A model generated the notes under the pieces. That model saw nothing but the letters and a program-made list of their open reading frames with translations. It made no database searches and was not told the origin of the DNA. 64,000 nt of DNA from Paenibacillus bovis (lineage in GTDB: Bacteria; Bacillota; Bacilli; Paenibacillales; Paenibacillaceae). Every line of letters starts with the position of its first letter. Position 1 is the first letter of the stretch. Shown piece after piece: positions 47,352 to 55,534 of the stretch. Where the stretch lies: assembly GCF_001421015.2 (NCBI RefSeq), contig NZ_CP013023.1:3279501-3343500 (forward strand), written 5' to 3'. The translations under genes were made by a program, and so were the position numbers.

Positions 47352-48846
47352 GGGAAACATCCCTTTGTACGATTTTTTTGCTGACAAGCTGGCCGCTTAA
47401 CGTAACCATAGGCATTCCGCCTCCCGGATTTACCGTACCGCCTACAAAATAGAGATTGTTATAGCGTTCACTTTGTTTTGCATGTTTGAATCCTTTATTT
47501 TTTTTACGATTTGATACCGTTCCGTAAATAGCACCGCGGTCAGAGCCATACGTTTTTCTGATATCTTCCGGTGTCCACATATCTCTGGTCACGATATTGG
47601 CTCGCAAATCATCTAAGCCCATTTTTTCCAGTTTGATCAGTACTCGCTCGGCAAATTGCTCATAGTCCTGCTGAGTGAACGGTTTCTGATCCCGTATGTA
47701 AGGAATATGGGGCAATACTTTGATATTTTCATGTCCCTCAGGAGCCTGCGACGGATCAGTTTTATTGACATTAACCAAATAAATAACCGGATCCTCTGGC
47801 AGGGTATGTTCATGGAAAATGGACTGCATTTGCTGCTTCATATTTTCTGCGAAAAAGAAATTATGATGGCGAAGCTGAGGATAGCTTTTTTTCACGCCCA
47901 AATGCAATACGAGACCCGAACTGGCTGGCTCGAATTTTTTCTTTAATTTGTCTACAAAGCGGTTGTCTTCGTCCAGTAAGCGTTCGTAAACCGGGATGAC
48001 CTCCATATTGGAAACATAATAATCCGCAGTCAGCTTTGTTCCGTCTTCCAAAAAAGCTCCCGTGATTTCATCGTTGTTTTTTTCGAGTTTGACGATTGGT
48101 GTCCCGAGATGGAAATGAACGCCCACTTCTTCAGCCAGCTTCACCAAACCGTCTGCCAGCTTATTCAATCCGCCGGGTACATACCATAGTCCCTGATCAT
48201 GCTGCATGTAAATCATCATATTCAAAACGGCCGGTGCGTCGTAAGGCGACGAACCCACATATTTGATAAAGTAGGACAGCATATCGCGCAATTGTTTATT
48301 GCTGATTCGCTTGTCGATTGCTCCATGAACAGTAGAGAACAAATCGAAATTTCTTAACGCACCAAACAGGCTCGTATGTTTCATAATTTCTCTTGTGCTA
48401 TCTACACCATGTTTAAAATAGGTTTTGTCCGTCATATTGTAGATCTTTTTGGAATATTCAAGCAGATTCTGATACTCGCGCATGTCTTTTTCGCTCAGGG
48501 AATCGTTCTTCTCCTGCATATCCTGCAGATTTTCATATAAGTCGATGATATTTCCGTCAGGGAAAAAGGAACGCCATTGATGATTCAGCTTTTCGATCTG
48601 CACATAGTCCTTCATCGATTTGCCGCTGGCAACAAACAAATTCTCAAACACTTGAGGCATTGTCAGAATAGACGGTCCCAAATCAAAACCGAAACCGTCC
48701 TGATCCAGTCGGTTCAATTTTCCTCCGATGTGATTGTTTTTTTCATATAAAGATACCTCATATCCTGCCTGTGCCAGCGAAATGGCAGCTGACAGTCCTC
48801 CAAGTCCGCCTCCGATAACCACTACGTTTTTGTTTGTCGTTTTCAC
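47338..48846 (-). CDS. crtN: 4,4'-diapophytoene desaturase
   Basis: The product is 502 residues from a GTG at 48846 with AAGGAG 11 bases upstream; two earlier ATG codons lie in or before that ribosome site. It begins NVVVIGGGLGGLSAAISLAQ, the dinucleotide-binding motif, then KLNRLDQDGFGFDLGPSILT, and ends with YFVGGTVNPGGGMPMVTLSG, the bacterial phytoene desaturase signature. CrtN desaturates the C30 backbone from diapophytoene to diaponeurosporene at the membrane. Here it is intact, unlike the CrtP-like paralogue in the same operon. No synthase (crtM) is encoded in the window, so that step must come from elsewhere. Confidence 0.93.
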   Translation of the reverse strand: MKTTNKNVVVIGGGLGGLSAAISLAQAGYEVSLYEKNNHIGGKLNRLDQDGFGFDLGPSILTMPQVFENLFVASGKSMKDYVQIEKLNHQWRSFFPDGNIIDLYENLQDMQEKNDSLSEKDMREYQNLLEYSKKIYNMTDKTYFKHGVDSTREIMKHTSLFGALRNFDLFSTVHGAIDKRISNKQLRDMLSYFIKYVGSSPYDAPAVLNMMIYMQHDQGLWYVPGGLNKLADGLVKLAEEVGVHFHLGTPIVKLEKNNDEITGAFLEDGTKLTADYYVSNMEVIPVYERLLDEDNRFVDKLKKKFEPASSGLVLHLGVKKSYPQLRHHNFFFAENMKQQMQSIFHEHTLPEDPVIYLVNVNKTDPSQAPEGHENIKVLPHIPYIRDQKPFTQQDYEQFAERVLIKLEKMGLDDLRANIVTRDMWTPEDIRKTYGSDRGAIYGTVSNRKKNKGFKHAKQSERYNNLYFVGGTVNPGGGMPMVTLSGQLVSKKIVQRDVSHVGQ

Positions 48847-48916
48847 TTGTATTGTTTCTCCTTCCATCAATCAAGAATGGTGTTCATTGTTGCGCCAAGC
48901 CGGCATATGCCTTACT

Positions 48917-49807
48917 TTATTCTGCATACCGCTCATTCGCCGTTTCTCTGATTTTACGTGCGATCAATTCCCAGGCTTCCTCCGCTTTTTCTTTTGGACC
49001 CAGGTGAGTAAAAGCGTGTTTGCAGTCTTTGAATACTTTTTCCTCAATATGTACCCCAGCTTCCTTTAATTTCTCCGCATAACATTCCGCTTCTGGCCTG
49101 AAAGCATCATGTTCTGCGATGAGAATAAGGGCGGGTGCCAAATGTTCGCTTACGACAGCGCGAACCGGAGAAGCGAGAGGATGTTCTGCTTGACCTTTTT
49201 CCGGGACGTAGCACATGTTCAAAAAGTGAGCGGCCTGGGGATATCGTGCCCGCCATTTGTCCGTTTCCGGCTTGTTGGCATGCGGAGTCGCAAAATCCAG
49301 CATCGGGCATGACAGCACTTGTAGCAGCGGTTGCTTTTCCTTTTTTTCCTCCAAATAGAGACAGAGCGCAGCGGCCAGATTGGCTCCCGAGCTTTGTCCG
49401 CCGACCATCATTTTTTTCGTGTCAATGTTCAAATCGTCGGCTCTGCTCTGGATCCATCGAAACACTTCATAGACTTGTTCGACTGGATTGGGAAAAGGAT
49501 ACTCCGGCGCTTTTGCGTACTCTACATTCGCAATGATGCATGCCGTCCGGTTGGCCAGGTAACGGCAGTACGGATCGTCCATCTCCTTGTCGTGCATGAT
49601 GAACGCTCCCCCGTGAAAATTAATATACAACGGGAGTTTTTTCAGTGTGGTTTCCGAGGGATAATAGAAGGAAATATCCGTAAGTTTTACAGATGTCTCT
49701 ACTTTCATCTCTTTTTTTTCCTTCACTGGCTCGAAGGGGAGCATGGGCGTCTTTTTCGCCTGATTGGGGAAAAGACGAAGTAACCTTGCAGCCGTATGGG
49801 TGAACAT
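48917..49807 (-). CDS. Alpha/beta hydrolase (HSL-type esterase)
   Basis: The product is 296 residues from the ATG at 49807 (GAGG before it). It is an esterase of the hormone-sensitive lipase group: oxyanion motif INFHGGAFIMHD, nucleophile in VGGQSSGANLAAAL, Asp in LIAEHDAFRPEAE and His in DCKHAFTH. It is the first gene of the carotenoid operon, 70 bases before crtN. A role in trimming or transferring acyl groups on the glycosylated carotenoid is conceivable, as staphyloxanthin-type pigments are acylated, but the family is broad. No signal peptide is seen. Confidence 0.85.
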   Translation of the reverse strand: MFTHTAARLLRLFPNQAKKTPMLPFEPVKEKKEMKVETSVKLTDISFYYPSETTLKKLPLYINFHGGAFIMHDKEMDDPYCRYLANRTACIIANVEYAKAPEYPFPNPVEQVYEVFRWIQSRADDLNIDTKKMMVGGQSSGANLAAALCLYLEEKKEKQPLLQVLSCPMLDFATPHANKPETDKWRARYPQAAHFLNMCYVPEKGQAEHPLASPVRAVVSEHLAPALILIAEHDAFRPEAECYAEKLKEAGVHIEEKVFKDCKHAFTHLGPKEKAEEAWELIARKIRETANERYAE

Positions 49808-49911
49808 TAGGATAACCTCGCTTTTTAACCGTTTAAACTGAAAATGAATCGTTTCTAGCATTAGTTCTCTAATGCTATTACCCTTTTTTCCTTTAAATGT
49901 ACTAACTTTTA

Positions 49912-49958
49912 AAAAAAAGCGTCAAATACTGATTAATCAGCGTTTGACGTCACTTTTT
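49912..49958. other. Palindromic hairpin upstream of the carotenoid operon
   Basis: A 30-base near-palindrome (49920-49949) with CGTCAAA and TTTGACG arms and central CTGATTAATCAG is flanked by eight A on the left and eight T on the right. Read on the minus strand it is a perfect-looking terminator lying upstream of the first operon gene, in a gap (49808-50115) divergent to the deaminase gene. It may be an attenuator, a leftover terminator, or a regulator-binding site. No other feature is evident in that gap. Confidence 0.6.
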
Positions 49959-50115
49959 TTTGAAGAATATCTTAATATTAGTTACGATTTGCAAAAAGAG
50001 TGAAGCTGTCCAAACTATTTTAGAAAAAAAACAGATGTCACCTTAGTTATGGTCGCTTTCAACGAAAAAAGATTAATAACTGAAAAATAGCTTATTTGAA
50101 ACAGGAGGTTATCTC

Positions 50116-50601
50116 ATGATTACCCATCAGGATTTACGTTATTTAGAGCGCTGTATTGAACTCGCTGAAGAAGCACTGAATGGCGGCAATGCTCCATTTG
50201 GTTCTATTCTGGTATCAGAAGACGGCAGGGTGCTCGCAGAAGATTATAATCGTATTGCCGGAGGAGATGATACGCAGCATCCCGAATTTGCTCTGGCCCG
50301 TTGGGCAGCTGCTCATATGACACCAGAAGAACGTGCACGCGCAACGGTATACACATCAGGCGAGCATTGCGCTATGTGCGCTGCTGCCCATGGCTGGGTA
50401 GGACTGGGACGTATCGTCTATGCAAGTTCATCTGCACAGCTGGAACAGTGGCTTGCCGAGTGGAATGACGAGCCTTCCCGGGTACATACGCTGTCCATCG
50501 AGCAGGTCATTCGCGATACGCCGGTAGATGGACCGGTTCCCGAACTGGCTGAAAAAGTATATCTACTGCACCGTCAGATGCATAACCAACAGAAGCAGTA
50601 G
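50116..50601 (+). CDS. Nucleoside deaminase (CMP/dCMP deaminase fold)
   Basis: The product is 161 residues of the zinc-dependent cytidine/guanine deaminase superfamily. The zinc and catalytic motif His-Pro-Glu is in TQHPEFALARWAAA, and the paired cysteines in GEHCAMCAAAHGW. Upstream NGGNAPFGSILVSEDGRVLAE matches the family's substrate loop. Length and motifs fit guanine or tRNA-adenosine-type deaminases, but the exact base is not decided. AGGAGG lies before the ATG. Its TAG ends at 50601 and the stop of the opposing SDR starts at 50602: the two genes abut tail to tail. Confidence 0.88.
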   Translation: MITHQDLRYLERCIELAEEALNGGNAPFGSILVSEDGRVLAEDYNRIAGGDDTQHPEFALARWAAAHMTPEERARATVYTSGEHCAMCAAAHGWVGLGRIVYASSSAQLEQWLAEWNDEPSRVHTLSIEQVIRDTPVDGPVPELAEKVYLLHRQMHNQQKQ

Positions 50602-51402
50602 TCATAAGTTGTGTTCAATAGCAGACAAAGCTGGTTGAAATACACGTTTCATAAGCCGAACAACTGTGTTACGTGGCAGCCATCTGGGGAGCTGAGCCAT
50701 GATATAATTGCCACGTCCTGCAATGACGCTGCTGCAATCTTTATCAATGGCTCGAAAGGCTGCATGGACGACATCGATCGGTTCCATTCGCTTGCTGGTC
50801 AGATGCTCCGAACCGGACGTGATATGAAAGGAGCTTTTGGTCTCGCCCGGGCATAGCGCCATAATCCGTACACCACTGTTGTGATATTCCGCCCACAAGG
50901 CCTCCGTAAAAGAAAGGACATAAGCTTTGGTAGCTGCGTATACGGCCATATAGGGTACAGGCTGAAAGGCTGTTAGAGAAGCTACGTTTACAATTACTCC
51001 CTCTCTACGCTCCTTCAACTCTCCCAGAAACTGCTGTGTCAATCCTGTTAAAGACAACATATTCAGCTGCATCTCCTGTCTGATCCGTTCCAGAGGAATC
51101 TCATCGAATCGACCCAGTGTGCCAAATCCTGCATTATTGATAAGAATATCCACCGACAACCCAAGTCTATCGATTTCTCCTTTGATATAATCATCTGCGC
51201 CGATTATGGAGAGATCGGTAGAAATGACAGTAACACGAATAGAAAAAGTATTCTGAAGATTAGCAGCGATCTGTTGAAGTTTCTCCTCCGAGCGAGCTAC
51301 CAATACGAGATCGCATCCTTTTTGGGCAAGCTCATGAGCGAATACTTCACCGATTCCCGAAGAAGCTCCAGTGACAAGTGCTGTTTTTTGTGAATAGTTC
51401 AT
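50602..51402 (-). CDS. Short-chain dehydrogenase (classical SDR)
   Basis: The product is 266 residues. The NAD(P)H motif TGASSGIGEVFAHEL, the NNAGFGTLGRF segment, the catalytic Ser in VNVASLTAFQP and the Tyr-x3-Lys in YAATKAYVLSF are all kept. The C-terminus is basic (RLMKRVFQPALS), which in relatives marks membrane association. The GGAGGAT site lies before the ATG. Upstream on the same strand is an ArsR-family gene; both have the same 16-base motif before them, so the ArsR protein probably controls this gene. The substrate is unknown. Confidence 0.9.
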   Translation of the reverse strand: MNYSQKTALVTGASSGIGEVFAHELAQKGCDLVLVARSEEKLQQIAANLQNTFSIRVTVISTDLSIIGADDYIKGEIDRLGLSVDILINNAGFGTLGRFDEIPLERIRQEMQLNMLSLTGLTQQFLGELKERREGVIVNVASLTAFQPVPYMAVYAATKAYVLSFTEALWAEYHNSGVRIMALCPGETKSSFHITSGSEHLTSKRMEPIDVVHAAFRAIDKDCSSVIAGRGNYIMAQLPRWLPRNTVVRLMKRVFQPALSAIEHNL

Positions 51403-51421
51403 TTCATATCCTCCTTTATTA

Positions 51422-51437
51422 TGATCAAATAATCAAA
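51422..51437. promoter_or_regulatory. Shared motif upstream of the SDR gene
   Basis: TGATCAAATAATCAAA; 14 of 16 bases match the site at 51895-51910 (read on the other strand) before the ArsR gene. A third TAATCA half-site follows at 51442. Candidate operator of the ArsR-type regulator. Confidence 0.5.
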
Positions 51438-51498
51438 CTCTTAATCATTATATTCAAAAAAATGACTCTCTTTCATTTCTGCAAGAAAGCCAATTTTG

Positions 51499-51864
51499 TT
51501 ACTCCGATATATTTTTGTCCGGATGATGGATAACCTTTTCGGCAGCCTGAATGATAGATTGAAGCTGCTTGATAACGGCATCATCAAAAGACAAATGGTA
51601 ATATACTTCTGTTTTTTCTTTGATGGAATATAGAATTCCAGCCTGCTTCAAAATGCGCAAATGATGGGATACAGCGGGTCTGGACAAGGGAGATTGTGCG
51701 ACCACCTGTGCCACATTCATTCGTTTGGATATCATGAACATCATCAGAATATCCTGTCGGATCGGATCTGCCATCGCTTTGAAAATATCGGTAGACTTGC
51801 GAATTTCCTGTATTAGAGCTTTCTTTTGTTCCAGCAGTTCATCCTGCTCGCCGTATTCTTTCAT
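51499..51864 (-). CDS. ArsR-family transcriptional regulator
   Basis: The product is 121 residues with the winged helix of ArsR/SmtB proteins: FKAMADPIRQDILMMFM, VAQVVAQSPLSRPAVSHHLR (recognition helix) and EKTEVYYHLSF in the wing. No metal-binding Cys pair is seen in the recognition region, so it does not look like an arsenic sensor. It resembles SdpR-type and other non-metal repressors that act on a neighbouring gene. It lies 96 bases upstream of an SDR on the same strand, and a 16-base motif recurs before both genes, in line with self-repression and co-control. Confidence 0.88.
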   Translation of the reverse strand: MKEYGEQDELLEQKKALIQEIRKSTDIFKAMADPIRQDILMMFMISKRMNVAQVVAQSPLSRPAVSHHLRILKQAGILYSIKEKTEVYYHLSFDDAVIKQLQSIIQAAEKVIHHPDKNISE

Positions 51865-51894
51865 GGTATCCCGCCTGTTTGGAATGATTAAATA

Positions 51895-51910
51895 TTTGAT
51901 TACTTGATTA
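51895..51910. promoter_or_regulatory. Shared motif upstream of the ArsR gene
   Basis: TTTGATTACTTGATTA, a direct repeat of TTGATTA, lies 31 bases before the ArsR start. It matches (as TAATCAAGTAATCAAA) the motif at 51422-51437 before the SDR. Confidence 0.5.
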
Positions 51911-52129
51911 CTATAATGAATTGCGACAGAGAAAGCAACCCTGAAATCCCACTCAAATGACAGACCAAGCTTATCCTTTACTCTTTATCTGCTGAACTAC
52001 AGATCAGAAACAGGCTTGAGCGAAAGGATAAACAAAAAAGCTGTACTAACAGGTCCACGCAACACCAAACCTCTTAATTCAGCTTCTTTTGTACGTCTAC
52101 TCGATTTGCATAGCGAATTCCCAACGACT

Positions 52130-53089
52130 TTAAGCCTTGCGAAGCAGTTGTCTCTCACTTAGCTTTGAAAGCATATCCTTTGTCATAGCCTTCAAATCGT
52201 AACGAGCCTGAAATCCCCACTCTGTTTTCGCTGCTGTCGCATCAATGGAATGCGGCCAGCTATCGGCAATCGCCTGTCTCTTCGGATCAACGTCATAATC
52301 GAGAATAAAACCGGGCAACTCCTCCCGAATAGCTGCAGCAATCGCCTCTGGATCTACACTCATTGCGGTAACATTAAATGAGTTCCGATGCGTTAATCGG
52401 CATGAATCCGCTTCCATTAAGTTGATGATGGCATCCAGGGCATCTGGCATATACATCATATCCATATTTGAATCCTTGGCGATATAAGAGGTATAGCGAC
52501 CAGACGTAATGGCAGCGTAATAAATTTCCACCGCGTAATCTGTCGTCCCTCCACCCGGAGGCGTCATATAAGATATCAGACCCGGGAATCGCAGTCCTCT
52601 GGTATCCAGACCATATTTGTGAAAATAATAATCACAGAGCAGTTCGCCGGACACTTTGTTCACGCCATACATCGTATTGGGTCTCTGGATCGTATCCTGC
52701 GGAGTATTGTCCTTCGGAGTCGAAGGGCCAAAAGCTCCAATAGAACTTGGCGTGAAAAATTGGCAGCCCAGCACTCTGGATACTTCAAGAGCGTTCATCA
52801 ATCCGCCCATATTCAAATTCCAGGCAAGCAACGGTTTCTCTTCTGCCGTAGCCGACAGCAGTGCAGCCAAATGGATAACGGTATCCACTTCGTACCGCTT
52901 GGCAATTTCGAACATTGACTGACCATTCGTTACATCCAGCAGCTCGAATGGTCCGGATCGGGTAATTTCATGGGCGGAAGACCTGAGATCCGTAGCAATA
53001 ACGTGATCCGCACCATAAATCTCGCGTAATTTAACAACCAACTCAGAACCGATCTGGCCCAGTGCTCCAGTTACCAAAATCTTGTTCAC
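52130..53089 (-). CDS. tdh: L-threonine 3-dehydrogenase (SDR type)
   Basis: The product is 319 residues of the extended SDR kind that oxidises L-threonine to 2-amino-3-ketobutyrate with NAD. The N-terminus ILVTGALGQIGSELVVKLRE is the cofactor motif; the Tyr-x3-Lys site is in TMYGVNKVSGELLCDYY, followed by RGLRFPGLISY, typical of this enzyme. The product is then cleaved by the Kbl protein encoded 37 bases upstream on the same strand, so the two form an operon for threonine breakdown to glycine and acetyl-CoA. AGGAATG lies before the ATG. Confidence 0.94.
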   Translation of the reverse strand: MNKILVTGALGQIGSELVVKLREIYGADHVIATDLRSSAHEITRSGPFELLDVTNGQSMFEIAKRYEVDTVIHLAALLSATAEEKPLLAWNLNMGGLMNALEVSRVLGCQFFTPSSIGAFGPSTPKDNTPQDTIQRPNTMYGVNKVSGELLCDYYFHKYGLDTRGLRFPGLISYMTPPGGGTTDYAVEIYYAAITSGRYTSYIAKDSNMDMMYMPDALDAIINLMEADSCRLTHRNSFNVTAMSVDPEAIAAAIREELPGFILDYDVDPKRQAIADSWPHSIDATAAKTEWGFQARYDLKAMTKDMLSKLSERQLLRKA

Positions 53090-53126
53090 AAGACATTCCT
53101 CCCGAAATATACTCTCGCGAATGTGG

Positions 53127-54317
53127 CTAAATCAGCTTCATTTCCTTGCCAACTTGCTCATAAACGGAGATGACCTGGTCCAGCATCTCCCTGGTATGGG
53201 CAGCTGTTGGCATATTACGTATTCTTCCGGTTCCTTTTGGAACTGTTGGAAACACGATTGCCTTGGCGTAAACGCTTTCTTCATAGAGCCGTTTGCTGAA
53301 CTGTTGAGTGGTTACCTCATCGCCAATGATACAGGGTGTGATCGGCGTTTCGCTTTGTCCTATATTATATCCAAGCCGGCTCAAACCATTTTTCAAATAA
53401 TCACCGTTCTCCCACAGCTTCTCGATCAACTCTTTGTCGTTCATCAAAATGTCGACAGATGCGATACAAGAAGCGACTGCAGCCGGCGGTAACGATGTCG
53501 AGAACAAAAACGGACGGCTTCTCAGCTTCAACCACTCGATCAGTTGTTTTTTACCTGCTACATAACCGCCGACAACGCCAATCGCCTTGGAAAGTGTACC
53601 GATTTGAAAGTCAATGCGGTCAGACAATCCAAAATGCTTCACCGTTCCCGCACCAGATCCGAGAACGCCCGAACCGTGTGCATCATCCACATAAGTAATC
53701 AAATCGAATTCTTCTGCGATGTCCACGATTTCAGGCAGCTTGGCGATATCACCATCCATAGAGAAAACCCCGTCGGTGATAACCATAACTTTTTGGTACA
53801 GACCGGATTCCTTGGCAGCTTTTGCCTGCTGTCTTAAATCATCCATATCCGAATGCTTGAAGCGAATCACCTTGGCTCTCGACAGACGGCACCCATCAAT
53901 AATCGAAGCATGGTTCAGCTCATCGGATAAAATAGCATCATGCTGGTCCATGACCGCGGATATAGCAGCCATATTGCAGTTGAATCCCGATTGATACACG
54001 ATAACGGCTTCTGTTTTTTTGAAATGGGCCAGTTTTTCTTCAAGCTCAATATGAAGATCCATCGTGCCATTAATGGTTCTCACAGCTCCTGCGCCGGCCC
54101 CATATGTTTGCGACGCCTTAACAGAAGCATCAATCAAACGAGGATCCGTTGCCAAACCCAAATAGTTATTAGAGGACAGATTGATTAGAGACTTTCCACC
54201 AATACGAATCACAGGACCATTTGCACCCTGCAGCGTGTCGATAACATTATATAGACCCTTCTTCTTTAGATCTTCAATGTTTGAACTTAAAAATTGCTCT
54301 AATGCTTGGCTCGACAT
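53127..54317 (-). CDS. kbl: Glycine C-acetyltransferase (2-amino-3-ketobutyrate CoA ligase)
   Basis: The product is a 396-residue PLP enzyme of the alpha-oxoamine synthase group. Visible are [35 protein letters not shown], the PLP Asp in [13 protein letters not shown] and the Schiff-base Lys in [12 protein letters not shown]. It splits 2-amino-3-ketobutyrate with CoA into glycine and acetyl-CoA in the cytoplasm. The tdh gene follows after 37 bases, confirming the threonine degradation pair. GGGGAGG lies 8 bases before the ATG. The paralogue BioF was considered, but the tdh partner makes Kbl the better call. Confidence 0.95.
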   Translation of the reverse strand: MSSQALEQFLSSNIEDLKKKGLYNVIDTLQGANGPVIRIGGKSLINLSSNNYLGLATDPRLIDASVKASQTYGAGAGAVRTINGTMDLHIELEEKLAHFKKTEAVIVYQSGFNCNMAAISAVMDQHDAILSDELNHASIIDGCRLSRAKVIRFKHSDMDDLRQQAKAAKESGLYQKVMVITDGVFSMDGDIAKLPEIVDIAEEFDLITYVDDAHGSGVLGSGAGTVKHFGLSDRIDFQIGTLSKAIGVVGGYVAGKKQLIEWLKLRSRPFLFSTSLPPAAVASCIASVDILMNDKELIEKLWENGDYLKNGLSRLGYNIGQSETPITPCIIGDEVTTQQFSKRLYEESVYAKAIVFPTVPKGTGRIRNMPTAAHTREMLDQVISVYEQVGKEMKLI

Positions 54318-54634
54318 CCCATTCCTCCCCGGTATACATATGTCCTTGTGAGAGAGACATATTTTTTAATCAGAAACCTTGTTATGAAAGGATATATACT
54401 AATTTCAATGTATCATCTTTTTTATTTTTTGTACACATATGACGGACAAAATTAAAAATACCCATAAAAAATATAGCGATTGCTTTCACCCTTTCTGGAA
54501 GCAACCGCCACTAAATCCATTTCAGGAATACCGAAAAATAAATGAACTAAAATTATCCATAAGAAGGAATTTAAGTATAAAAGATCGAATGATTATCTTT
54601 GTACACACCACTTTTACTATTGGAGGAATGCTTA
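54318..54634. other. Divergent gap between kbl and the repeat-protein gene
   Basis: This 317-base AT-rich gap must hold two promoters in opposite directions. No promoter pair, operator or riboswitch-like fold could be named with confidence, and no gene is seen. Confidence 0.4.
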
Positions 54635-55357
54635 ATGAAAAAAAGAATATGGAGCCTGCTTATATCTGCTACCCTGTTTTGTACGTATCTACCTACGAGT
54701 CATGCAGCCGATATTGTGATGGGTGGATGGGATACGAATGGCGATGGATCGATTGAGACCGTTTACAATAGTGGCTTCACCATTACGATCAAAGAAGCCA
54801 ACGGTAAAACGCGTACATACCCACTCACGCAAAACTGGTTCTTTATGGGTACGGGCGATACAGATGGAGTTCCAGGAACCGATCTTATCTTTAATGTAAA
54901 CGGTACTTTGAAAATTATACACGATGCTTCGCAGACCATGAGTACGTATTCCCTTGGAGGGAATTGGTGGCTTCTAAATGGAGGTATTGCAGATACAGAC
55001 GGTATTCCGGGAGCCGAGTTAGTCTTTAACGTTAATGGAACCCTGAGATTCGTGCATGATAACACTAAAACTATGAAAGACTATAATATCGGCAACAATT
55101 GGATTCTGATCTCTGGAGGAATTACCGATCTGGATGGTGTAGCCGGTAGTGAAATTGCACTGAATATGGGAGTTGTCGGCGGTATTAAGATTTTCCATGA
55201 GAATACAGGAATAACCAACTCTTATGCTATGCCTGCCAATTGGACACTTGCAGGTATTTATAATCAGGACAATGTAGCAGGAAACGAGATTATCTATTCC
55301 ACTTCCGCAGGTACTTTTGCGATCAATGATCGACTCAAAACAAATTTAGGTATATAA
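54635..55357 (+). CDS. Secreted protein of five beta-type repeats
   Basis: The product is 240 residues from the ATG at 54635, with GGAGG upstream. A signal peptide ends at SHA-AD (about residue 26). The rest is about five repeats of roughly 44 residues. The most regular are DTDGVPGTDLIFNVNGTLKI and DTDGIPGAELVFNVNGTLRF, each followed by an HD...TM..Y segment and an NW motif. The Asp-rich loops (DTNGDGSIETV, DTDG, DLDG) look like calcium-binding FG-GAP/VCBS-type loops. It would form a small propeller or solenoid outside the cell. The function is not known. It ends in a clear terminator at 55396. Confidence 0.8.
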   Translation: MKKRIWSLLISATLFCTYLPTSHAADIVMGGWDTNGDGSIETVYNSGFTITIKEANGKTRTYPLTQNWFFMGTGDTDGVPGTDLIFNVNGTLKIIHDASQTMSTYSLGGNWWLLNGGIADTDGIPGAELVFNVNGTLRFVHDNTKTMKDYNIGNNWILISGGITDLDGVAGSEIALNMGVVGGIKIFHENTGITNSYAMPANWTLAGIYNQDNVAGNEIIYSTSAGTFAINDRLKTNLGI

Positions 55358-55395
55358 ATACGTGGTTCCTCTAAATGTATGCAAAAGGTATGCAA

Positions 55396-55432
55396 AAACG
55401 CCCAACCAATGAAGTTCAGGTTGGGCGTTTTT
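55396..55432 (+). terminator. Rho-independent terminator
   Basis: A perfect 12-bp stem (55396-55407 and 55419-55430) with an 11-base loop, followed by TTT. Confidence 0.88.
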
Positions 55433-55534
55433 TGTGTTAGATAGTTATCAGGAGCGGATCTCACTGGATTTGGCAGACCAGCTATGCCAGTTAGACTTTA
55501 GATGAAATATATAGATTCGCATCATTCACTCGCT

